Assembly: GCA_937901695.1 (NCBI GenBank)
Contig: CALDJN010000348.1
Coordinates: 1 to 5,282, forward strand
Direction: 5' to 3'
Source of the DNA: an uncultured Anaerocolumna sp.
GTDB taxonomy: Bacteria > Bacillota > Clostridia > Lachnospirales > Lachnospiraceae
DNA: 5,282 nucleotides
The notes beneath the pieces were generated by a model. It was not told the origin of the DNA, ran no database searches, and was given only the letters and a program-made list of their open reading frames with translations. This document shows, piece after piece, positions 1 to 5,282 of the stretch (positions within the stretch are counted from its first letter, which is position 1; each line of letters starts with the position of its first letter). Both the position numbers and the translations under genes were made by a program.

Positions 1-1403
1 GTATCTGCATCACTTGCTTTTGCTTTTTCCAATCCTATTTTAGCATCTTCAAAATTTCTTTTTGCAGTCTCTACCTGCATTTCTTCTGCCTTAACTTCCT
101 GTGCATAATCATAGGTCTTACTCAATATTCGATCATATAATGCCTTCGCCTTATTCCTTGCTGCTTCTGCTTCAGAAACAGCTTTTTCCGCTTTCTCCAT
201 TAACTTCTGACATTCATTCATAGTATCTGTCAGGGATTCTTCCGCAGAAATAACTGCTTTATTTGCTGAATATATTAACTTTTCTTTATTCTTATCTTCT
301 GTATACAGCATGGAGTATAAAGCCCCATAAGTTTTCTCTATATCCGTTTTATTATATAGAATTCCATTGCGGTAGTCCCACATTGCTGCAGTAAGTTCCC
401 TGTCTTTCTTTGTAAGTTCTGCCAAGGCATCTTCTGCATCCTCCATTGCCCGTTTATATCTTACATATTCTTCCGGCGAAAGTTTTTCTTCCCCCTCCAA
501 TGCTGCTATCCCATTCCAATAATCCTCATTGGCTCTTGATACAGCTTTCCTTGCTCTTTCTACTTCTTTTTTATGTTTTTCATACTCTGTTTCACCATAA
601 TATTTTTTAAATATATTAGTTTCCGCTTCACTAATTGCATCAAAATTGTTGCTCTCCACTGCGGCTTTGAAAATTATTAGTACCGTTTCTGTGTCTGTTT
701 TATCTTTATCTTCATACAATTCATTGAAAGCTTCTTTTGCTTCTGCAACTTTTTTATTTGCTTCCTTAATCGCCTTCTGTTTATTATCTTCTTGATCATT
801 ATAAGCTTCTAAGGCATCTAGATAGGCTTTTTCTGCTTCCTCATATGCAGATTTCTTTTCTTTACCGATATTCTTTTTTACTATTTTTAAATCTTCTTTT
901 GCAGCTTTTAAATCAAGTTTCGCCCGTTCTAATGTAAGTTCTGCCGACTCCTTTGCAGTTCCTCCACTTCCGGTTTTATAATTTAATCTTTCTTTTTGCA
1001 GATTTAGTTCAGCTTTTACTATTTCATCTTCTAATTCCTCCAAAATGTCTTCTAAATCATTTATGTCATATAGAAATAGTAAATCTCCCTTTTCCACGTT
1101 CTGTCCTTCATTCACAAAAATATCTGCAATCCGGACACCCTCATAAAGATTCATATATTTTTCTGCTTTTGCCCCTAAGACACCTACTCCATTTACCTCA
1201 AAATTAAGGGTACCTTTTTTAGGAGATGTCACATCAACTTTTGCAGTTGTTACTGAAGCTGCCGCCCTGGATACAAAGGTTAATAATAACATCATAATAA
1301 GGAATCCAATAAATAGCCTTCCTGCACAGTCTTGAAGGGACACCTTTTTTTCTTCCGGTTCTCTTTGCAATTCATACAATAATCTTTCTTTTATCTTTCT
1401 CAT
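1..1403 (-). CDS. HlyD/MacA-like membrane fusion (adaptor) protein with very long coiled coil, C-terminus cut by window edge
   Basis: The frame is open from ATG at 1403 to the left edge: 467 codons without a stop, so the protein continues outside. Residues 1-29 are a charged cytoplasmic tail and about 30-46 a single membrane anchor. Residues about 55-113 resemble the first half of a biotinyl-lipoyl-like adaptor domain, with VNEGQNVEKGDLLFLYD at 97-113 matching the family's V.EGQ.V.KGD.L pattern. From about 115 to the edge the sequence is almost entirely Ala/Glu/Lys/Tyr-rich helix, probably coiled coil, with breaks near 145-148 (GSGG), 178-180 (NIG) and 310 (Pro). The second lipoyl half and beta-barrel expected after the hairpin are not in the window. 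Family members link inner-membrane transporters to extracytoplasmic parts. Here the gene follows two sugar-type permeases by 30 nt, so it is probably cotranscribed with them. No good Shine-Dalgarno lies close to the ATG; the next in-frame ATGs fall inside the membrane segment, so 1403 is the best start. The adaptor assignment is fairly secure; its partner is unknown. Confidence 0.8.
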   Translation of the reverse strand, partial: MRKIKERLLYELQREPEEKKVSLQDCAGRLFIGFLIMMLLLTFVSRAAASVTTAKVDVTSPKKGTLNFEVNGVGVLGAKAEKYMNLYEGVRIADIFVNEGQNVEKGDLLFLYDINDLEDILEELEDEIVKAELNLQKERLNYKTGSGGTAKESAELTLERAKLDLKAAKEDLKIVKKNIGKEKKSAYEEAEKAYLDALEAYNDQEDNKQKAIKEANKKVAEAKEAFNELYEDKDKTDTETVLIIFKAAVESNNFDAISEAETNIFKKYYGETEYEKHKKEVERARKAVSRANEDYWNGIAALEGEEKLSPEEYVRYKRAMEDAEDALAELTKKDRELTAAMWDYRNGILYNKTDIEKTYGALYSMLYTEDKNKEKLIYSANKAVISAEESLTDTMNECQKLMEKAEKAVSEAEAARNKAKALYDRILSKTYDYAQEVKAEEMQVETAKRNFEDAKIGLEKAKASDAD

Positions 1404-1426
1404 AATTTCAGCGAAACCTTTCCCAT
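1400..1426 (-). other. Possible 8-codon leader ORF overlapping the adaptor start
   Basis: In the gap between the second permease and the adaptor, an ATG at 1426 opens the frame MGKVSLKL, whose TGA overlaps the adaptor ATG as ATGA. The adaptor has no ribosome binding site at proper distance; the purine run GGGAAAGG ends 13 nt before its ATG. Coupled re-initiation from this mini-ORF is therefore conceivable. The mini-ORF itself has only a weak purine stretch upstream, and short ORFs like this arise easily by chance. Confidence 0.2.
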
Positions 1427-1433
1427 CTTCAAT

Positions 1434-2279
1434 TTATTCTTTTATACCCGATGCAGCAATACCCTGCTCTATATACTTTTGACCAAATAAAAAGATTAAG
1501 ATTGCAGGTGTCATAGTGATAATAGATGCTGCCATAGCGACTCCTAATTTTTCTTTGGCTATATCCGGAAGATATAAGGATAAAGGCCATAAAGATTTAT
1601 CTTTTAAAAAAGTTAATGGTTGTTCAATCCCATTCCAGGCTTCTAAGAATCCAAGTACAATTGCTGATATAATTCCGGCTGCTCCCATAGGTATACCAAT
1701 ATAGAAGAATGTCTTAAACTCACCTGCTCCATCTATCTTAGCTGCCTCAATTAAGGATTTGGGTATGGATTTAAAAAACTTTTCTATTATAAATACCGGA
1801 AAAGTTGAGAATATATTGGGTAAAATCAGTGCAAAATCCGTATTTAACAGATGGAACTTATTTAAAACCAAATAACTTGAAACCATAGTTACTTGAAATG
1901 GCATAATCATTAATACAATGTATAGAATAAACAATGGTTTTTTCCCTTTGAAGTTATACCTGGCAAAGCTCCAGGCTGCAGGAACTGCAACAAATAGCTG
2001 CCCTATCAGTCCGGGAATTACCTGCCTGCATGAGTTCCAGAACATAACAAAGAAATTTGGAGAATCTAATAGTAATTCCACATATGGCTTTAAAGTTAGA
2101 AAGTCAGGTATAAAGTGCCAGTTTGCAAGTTTATTCTCATTACTAAATATAGTGCCAATCATTTCATTGATTTCCTGTGCCCCCATAAAGGAACCGGTTA
2201 CCATCATCCATAGAGGAATCCATATAAATAGTGAAATAGTTAGAAGGATTCCAAATGACAGAAATCTTTTTTTCTTCAA
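1434..2279 (-). CDS. Carbohydrate ABC transporter permease, MalG-type (CUT1 family)
   Basis: This is a 281-residue inner-membrane permease, a usual length for MalG-type subunits. Six membrane segments can be read at about 8-29, 88-106, 115-137, 148-166, 197-214 and 247-266. The cytoplasmic EAA loop that docks on the ATPase is present at 178-197: E178-A-A, then DGAG at 183-186, then P197. The C-terminus ends in EQGIAASGIKE, a tail typical of MalG-like proteins. The start is TTG at 2279-2277, not ATG. It overlaps the stop of the upstream permease as TTGA and has a strong GAGGAGGA 7 nt ahead, so translation is probably coupled to give equal amounts of both permeases. The substrate cannot be told from sequence; CUT1 systems import oligosaccharides, sugar alcohols or glycerol phosphates. 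No ATPase or binding protein is visible beside it. Confidence 0.93.
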   Translation of the reverse strand: MKKKRFLSFGILLTISLFIWIPLWMMVTGSFMGAQEINEMIGTIFSNENKLANWHFIPDFLTLKPYVELLLDSPNFFVMFWNSCRQVIPGLIGQLFVAVPAAWSFARYNFKGKKPLFILYIVLMIMPFQVTMVSSYLVLNKFHLLNTDFALILPNIFSTFPVFIIEKFFKSIPKSLIEAAKIDGAGEFKTFFYIGIPMGAAGIISAIVLGFLEAWNGIEQPLTFLKDKSLWPLSLYLPDIAKEKLGVAMAASIITMTPAILIFLFGQKYIEQGIAASGIKE

Positions 2280-3157
2280 AATGAATCCTCCTCTCCCCTA
2301 TTGCTGAACCTTTGGGCGATTAAAATAAAGATTAACAAAATAGCTGCAATAACAACTGCCGCCGCACACATTTTCTGTATATCCATAGTAACAAACCAGT
2401 TATTGAATAAATGTTGCAGCATATAGATACTGCTATCCGGATAACTTCCTGCAATCAGGTATGCCTCTCGAAAAACCTTGAAGGAATTAATAAGGGATAG
2501 TACAAAAAGAGTAAATGCAGTTGGTAATAATCCAGGTAATGTAATATACCTAAATTTTCCCCAAGCCCCGGCCCCATCTATTGCAGCTGCTTCATATAAT
2601 GCCAGAGAGATTCCATTTAGCCCAGCCATCCATAATACCATATCGTACCCGGTATTTTTCCATAGATAACTAAATACCAGTATATAAAAAGCCTTGGATG
2701 TATGCATCCAGTCAACAGGCTGAAAGCCTAGGGTTAAAATCATTCTGTTTAGCAGTCCATTCTTGTTAAAAAATATATCCCATAATAAAACAATGGATGC
2801 CACCGGAATTGCCATAGGTATTAGAAATGAGCTTTTAAAAAAATCACCAAACTTTTTTTGGCCAATAACTAAAATAGATAGAAATAAAGATATGGCCAGT
2901 AATAAGGGTATACATATTAAAATAAACCGACCAGTATTTTTTGCTGCCAATTGAAATGCCTCATTCATGAATACGGTTATGTAATTATCTATACCAACAA
3001 ATTTTCCACTCATTGCTTCAAAAAAAGATCTCCTTATTACATCCCCAAAAGGGATCAATACAAAGAATATAACACCTGCTAAACTGGGCAGCAAAAACAG
3101 CCACGCTGCTATGGACTCTCTTTTTTCCATAATTGTTTTTTTCTTTTTTCCTGTCAT
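2276..3157 (-). CDS. Sugar ABC transporter permease, MalF/UgpA-type (CUT1 family)
   Basis: This 293-residue permease is the likely partner of the MalG-type protein encoded immediately downstream. After a lysine-rich cytoplasmic start, membrane segments lie at about 16-38, 76-98, 110-130, 156-178, 212-230 and 265-283. The N-terminal stretch ESIAAWLFLLPSLAGVIFF at 14-32 is characteristic of CUT1 MalF/UgpA-type subunits without the large extra periplasmic domain of enteric MalF. The EAA loop is at 189-208: E189-A-A-A, DGAG at 194-197 and P208. The chosen ATG at 3157 has only a weak purine run (GAAAG, 10 nt upstream). An internal ATG at residue 10 (3130) is a possible alternative start but has no better binding site. 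The gene is first after a terminator-like hairpin, so it probably heads the transporter transcript. Confidence 0.93.
   Translation of the reverse strand: MTGKKKKTIMEKRESIAAWLFLLPSLAGVIFFVLIPFGDVIRRSFFEAMSGKFVGIDNYITVFMNEAFQLAAKNTGRFILICIPLLLAISLFLSILVIGQKKFGDFFKSSFLIPMAIPVASIVLLWDIFFNKNGLLNRMILTLGFQPVDWMHTSKAFYILVFSYLWKNTGYDMVLWMAGLNGISLALYEAAAIDGAGAWGKFRYITLPGLLPTAFTLFVLSLINSFKVFREAYLIAGSYPDSSIYMLQHLFNNWFVTMDIQKMCAAAVVIAAILLIFILIAQRFSNRGEEDSF
2286..2293 (-). promoter_or_regulatory. Strong ribosome binding site that decides the TTG start of the MalG-type permease
   Basis: The minus strand reads GAGGAGGA here, a near-perfect Shine-Dalgarno located inside the last codons of the upstream permease. 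The GGAGG core sits 7 nt before TTG at 2279-2277, while no in-frame ATG lies nearby. This supports TTG as the real start. Confidence 0.85.
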
Positions 3158-3174
3158 AATATCATTTCTTTCAT
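3154..3174 (-). other. Possible 6-codon leader ORF overlapping the MalF-type permease start
   Basis: An ATG at 3174 opens MKEMIL, whose TGA overlaps the permease ATG as ATGA. The same frame stays open further upstream, back to a TAA in the AT-rich intergenic region, so it could also be the tail of a decayed coding sequence. No Shine-Dalgarno precedes this ATG. The arrangement mirrors the one before the adaptor gene, but chance is a real possibility. Confidence 0.2.
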
Positions 3175-3217
3175 AACAAATTTTTTATTTGTTCCTGCTA
3201 TATAATCATTTTTCTTG

Positions 3218-3223
3218 ATTATA
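3218..3223 (-). promoter_or_regulatory. Candidate -10 element for the permease-adaptor transcript
   Basis: The minus strand reads TATAAT, a perfect sigma-A -10 hexamer, about 60 nt before the MalF-type permease ATG and downstream of the terminator-like hairpin. At 16-18 nt spacing there is only a poor -35 match (ATAAAG, GATAAA or AGATAA), so it would need an activator or be a chance match in AT-rich sequence. Confidence 0.3.
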
Positions 3224-3225
3224 AG

Positions 3226-3261
3226 AATAATATTATTACCTTTATCTCTAAAGAATCTTTA
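3226..3261. promoter_or_regulatory. Cluster of three small palindromes, candidate operator
   Basis: Three adjoining symmetric elements lie just upstream of the candidate -10. AATAATATTATT at 3226-3237 is a perfect 12-bp palindrome. CTTTA-TCTC-TAAAG at 3240-3253 has perfect 5-bp arms. TAAAGA-A-TCTTTA at 3249-3261 has perfect 6-bp arms around one base. The last two share the TAAAG stretch. The position suits a regulator-binding site for the transporter operon, possibly for the neighbouring response regulator. AT-rich composition raises the chance of accidental symmetry. Confidence 0.3.
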
Positions 3262-3280
3262 AATTTTTATTTATAAAATA

Positions 3281-3353
3281 GAAAAAGGATGTCCCAAAAG
3301 TCAGATTTCTGCTTAATACAGCACACAAAATGACTTTAGTAACACCCTATTTC
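3281..3353 (-). terminator. Terminator-like imperfect inverted repeat downstream of the histidine kinase gene
   Basis: The arms at 3281-3303 and 3331-3353 are each 23 nt and complementary at 18 of 23 positions. In minus-strand RNA two of the five mismatches become G-U wobbles. The descending arm ends in CCTTTTTC followed by more T/A-rich sequence, so it can end transcripts from the two-component genes 43 nt after the kinase stop. The 27-nt loop contains small secondary hairpins such as CAGA-TT-TCTG (plus strand, 3302-3311). The arm style and long loop also fit a small dispersed repeat or MITE-like element, which cannot be decided from one copy. Confidence 0.6.
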
Positions 3354-3395
3354 TTATATTTATTATTTATAATTTTATTCATGTAAAAATTTAAA

Positions 3396-4694
3396 TTATT
3401 GGTTCCGCTGCCATGGCAGACGCAGCACAAAAGTAGCGCCGCCTCCGGGGGTATCCTTTATGAAGATGCTTCCTTCATGAAGTTCTATCAATTCTTTTGC
3501 AATGCTAAGTCCCAGTCCAAAATGTTTCTTGTCATTTCTTGACCCATCTCCCCGATAGAATCTCTCAAATATCTGTTTTTTATCTTCATTACATATTCCA
3601 GGTCCATGATCTTCCACCTCTACTACCACATAATTTTTCTGATTATAGGCACGAAGGGCAATGATTCCCCTGGAAGATGTATGGCTCATGGCATTGTCTA
3701 TTAATATAGTAAATATTTGCTTTATCCGTTCTCTGTCTCCATGTATTATATGGAGTTCTTCCTCCGGTAAATCAAGGGTTAATTGATAATTATTTTTGTT
3801 ATAACAGGTGCAAATCATATCATAAATTTCTATAAGAAGGGTATCCATTTCTACCGGTTCTTTTAAAAGGCTCCAGGTATTGGCATCGGAAGAGGCTAAT
3901 AAGAGCAAGTCGCTTATTAACCTTGTCATCCTGTCACACTCTCCTTCAATGTGAGGTAGAAAATTATCTGCCTTGGTTATGTCCTCTCTTATAGAAGATA
4001 AACCAGCTTTAATTACGGTAAGAGGCGTTCGAAGTTCATGGGATGCCGCGGCTACAAAGGCAACCTGCTTCTTTTGTCCTTCCTCTAAAGGTTTTATCAC
4101 CTTTCCAATGTAAAGGGAACTAATCAAAAATAATGCTGCCACACCAATGAAATCTATAAAAGCATATAAAAACATCTGTTTTAATAAAATACTTGACCCC
4201 TGATTGTCACAACTTATTACCATTACATTCAACCAGCCTGTATTCTTTGGAATCAAAGCCGCCATACCATAATAAGCTTTCACGTTACTTAAGCTTACCC
4301 TATATACATGGGTTTTCTCCAAGGTAGAATACAGGGGTTTTCTATCCAAGTTAATGCCTTCCTCTATTGCCAGTTTCTTTATCTTCCCAATTAGTTTTTC
4401 GGAATCCGGAAGATTATTGTTCAGATTGTATTTGGTAAGTTTTTTTCCGTTATCTTCTATGTATACATATAAATGATTGTCTTCTTGCATTCTGACCAGC
4501 CAGGTATTGTTAATTACATCTTCTGAACGAAACTTCTCAACTATCTGTTCCACATTTTTTTGAAACAGAGCCATATTTTGCTCTTGACTCTGTCTACTAT
4601 TTATTATGTATACCCCCAGGATGATTGTGGTCAGAATAATACTTGAAGTAATGCCATATAAAAGAACCAGCCGTCTTTTAAGTTTACGAAACAT
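3396..4694 (-). CDS. Two-component sensor histidine kinase, membrane-bound (EnvZ/PhoR-like architecture)
   Basis: This complete 432-residue kinase has membrane segments at about 10-31 and 174-196, flanking an extracytoplasmic sensor region of some 140 residues (33-173) that matches no domain I can name. A short linker, KVIKPLEEGQKKQ (198-210), joins directly to the dimerisation helix; there is no full-length HAMP domain. The phospho-acceptor is H219 in SHELRTPL. The ATPase domain shows the N box with N334 (LIDNAMSH), the G1 box DHGPG at 362-366, the F box FERFYRGD at 376-383, the G2 box FGLGLSIAK at 392-400 and GGGATF at 417-422. All key residues are present, so it should be active. It starts 2 nt after the response regulator stop and is its likely partner. 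The signal is unknown; the transporter downstream is a candidate target. Confidence 0.95.
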   Translation of the reverse strand: MFRKLKRRLVLLYGITSSIILTTIILGVYIINSRQSQEQNMALFQKNVEQIVEKFRSEDVINNTWLVRMQEDNHLYVYIEDNGKKLTKYNLNNNLPDSEKLIGKIKKLAIEEGINLDRKPLYSTLEKTHVYRVSLSNVKAYYGMAALIPKNTGWLNVMVISCDNQGSSILLKQMFLYAFIDFIGVAALFLISSLYIGKVIKPLEEGQKKQVAFVAAASHELRTPLTVIKAGLSSIREDITKADNFLPHIEGECDRMTRLISDLLLLASSDANTWSLLKEPVEMDTLLIEIYDMICTCYNKNNYQLTLDLPEEELHIIHGDRERIKQIFTILIDNAMSHTSSRGIIALRAYNQKNYVVVEVEDHGPGICNEDKKQIFERFYRGDGSRNDKKHFGLGLSIAKELIELHEGSIFIKDTPGGGATFVLRLPWQRNQ

Positions 4695-4696
4695 AT

Positions 4697-5282
4697 CTAT
4701 TCCTCCAGTTTGTATCCTACAGACCGTATGGTTCTTATGGTAGCATGGCTATGTATTGATTTTAACCTTTTACGAAGGAAATAGATAAAATTGTCCAAAT
4801 TTCCATCTGTAACAAAGCTATCTGCTCCCCACACCCTGGTTAAAATTAATTCCCTTGTTAAAATCTGACCTTTATTCTTAATAAAGAAAGCCAAAAGATC
4901 TCCTTCCCTTTTGGATAAACTGCAGATTTCTTCTCCTCGAAGCAACTTCATTTTCCCTAAATCCAAATAAAAATCAGAAAAATATAATTCATCTATACTT
5001 TCAATTCTTGCAGGTCTTCTTGCCAAAGCCCGGATTCTTGCTAACAATTCTCCGATTTCAAAGGGTTTTGTCAGATAATCATCCGCCCCTGAATCCAAAC
5101 CTTCAATGCGGTTTTTCAGTTGGTCCATGGCCGTTACCATAATTACCGGAGTTGCGACTTTCTTTTTCCGAAGCTTTTCTAAGACGGTAATGCCCTCCAT
5201 TCTAGGAAGCATTCGGTCTAACATAATTACATCATAAGTCTGTTTCGTACCATATAGTAAAGCTTCCTCCCCATCATGGCAA
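4697..5282 (-). CDS. OmpR/PhoB-family response regulator, N-terminus cut by window edge
   Basis: The frame runs from the right edge to TAG at 4699-4697 and gives 194 residues. The true start lies outside; an ATG at 5224 is an internal Met because the frame upstream continues with conserved receiver sequence (DGEEALLYG, then YDVIMLD). Comparison with family length suggests about 30 residues are missing, including the acidic pair of the first loop. In visible numbering the phosphorylated Asp is D22 (codon 5216-5218), followed by the conserved RMLPRMEG, T50 in MVTA and K72 in TKPF. The C-terminal winged-helix DNA-binding domain spans about 100-194 and ends in the typical TIRTIRSVGYKLEE. It probably binds DNA once phosphorylated by the adjacent kinase. 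Its targets may include this locus, but that is inferred from position only. Confidence 0.95.
   Translation of the reverse strand, partial: CHDGEEALLYGTKQTYDVIMLDRMLPRMEGITVLEKLRKKKVATPVIMVTAMDQLKNRIEGLDSGADDYLTKPFEIGELLARIRALARRPARIESIDELYFSDFYLDLGKMKLLRGEEICSLSKREGDLLAFFIKNKGQILTRELILTRVWGADSFVTDGNLDNFIYFLRKRLKSIHSHATIRTIRSVGYKLEE
4701..4707 (-). promoter_or_regulatory. Ribosome binding site of the histidine kinase
   Basis: The minus strand reads TGGAGGA within the last codons of the response regulator. The GGAGG core lies 7 nt before the kinase ATG at 4694, which supports that start and indicates coupled translation of the pair. Confidence 0.85.

Noticed and set aside
953..1207. 84-residue plus-strand ORF
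   Set aside because: It is antisense to the adaptor's continuous frame, is Leu/His/Phe-rich as expected from the reverse of a Lys/Glu-rich gene, and has no ribosome binding site or recognisable domain.
1516..1704. 62-residue plus-strand ORF, with similar short ones at 2478-2669 and 2763-2954
   Set aside because: All are shadows of the two permease genes on the opposite strand.
1918..2307. 129-residue plus-strand ORF
   Set aside because: It lies antisense within the well-supported MalG-type permease and shows no family features.
3158..3395. Riboswitch, T-box or other structured leader before the permease operon
   Set aside because: Only the terminator-like repeat and small palindromes are visible. 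I see no conserved riboswitch core, and the hairpin sits too close to the kinase stop to serve clearly as an attenuator.
4697..5224. Response regulator starting at the ATG at 5224
   Set aside because: The upstream frame continues to the window edge with conserved receiver-domain sequence, and starting at 5224 would remove most of the fold before the phosphorylated Asp. The gene is simply cut by the edge.
1..5282. CRISPR array, tRNA, rRNA or insertion sequence
   Set aside because: I found no regularly spaced repeats, no tRNA-like cloverleaf and no transposase frame on either strand.

Overview
The window looks like low-GC Firmicutes chromosome, most plausibly from an anaerobic clostridial or Lachnospiraceae-type bacterium. 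The reasons are AT-rich sequence, strong GGAGG ribosome binding sites, a TTG start codon, an OmpR/EnvZ-type two-component pair and CUT1 sugar permeases. This placement is an inference from style and gene content. No marker gene is present.

Every gene lies on the minus strand, so transcription runs from high to low coordinates. In that order the window holds: (1) the C-terminal 194 residues of an OmpR-family response regulator, cut by the right edge; (2) a complete 432-residue membrane sensor histidine kinase, 2 nt downstream; (3) a 238-nt AT-rich intergenic stretch with a terminator-like imperfect inverted repeat, three small palindromes and a possible promoter; (4) a MalF-type CUT1 permease of 293 residues; (5) a MalG-type CUT1 permease of 281 residues, which overlaps it by 4 nt and starts at TTG; (6) 30 nt further on, a large membrane-anchored adaptor protein with a biotinyl-lipoyl-like half motif and a very long coiled-coil region, cut by the left edge after 467 residues.

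The likely logic is that the two-component pair senses a signal at the cell surface and may control the genes downstream. The two permeases would form the heterodimeric channel of a sugar-type ABC importer. No ATPase or solute-binding lipoprotein is visible; they may lie beyond the left edge, or the ATPase may be a shared MsmX-like protein encoded elsewhere. The unusual element is the HlyD/MacA-like adaptor, a family usually tied to export, placed directly behind import permeases with only 30 nt between them. If the association is real, this could be an importer or surface complex with a wall-spanning coiled-coil component. That combination is the best candidate here for an under-described system. 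Apart from the short intergenic regions, the window is fully coding.
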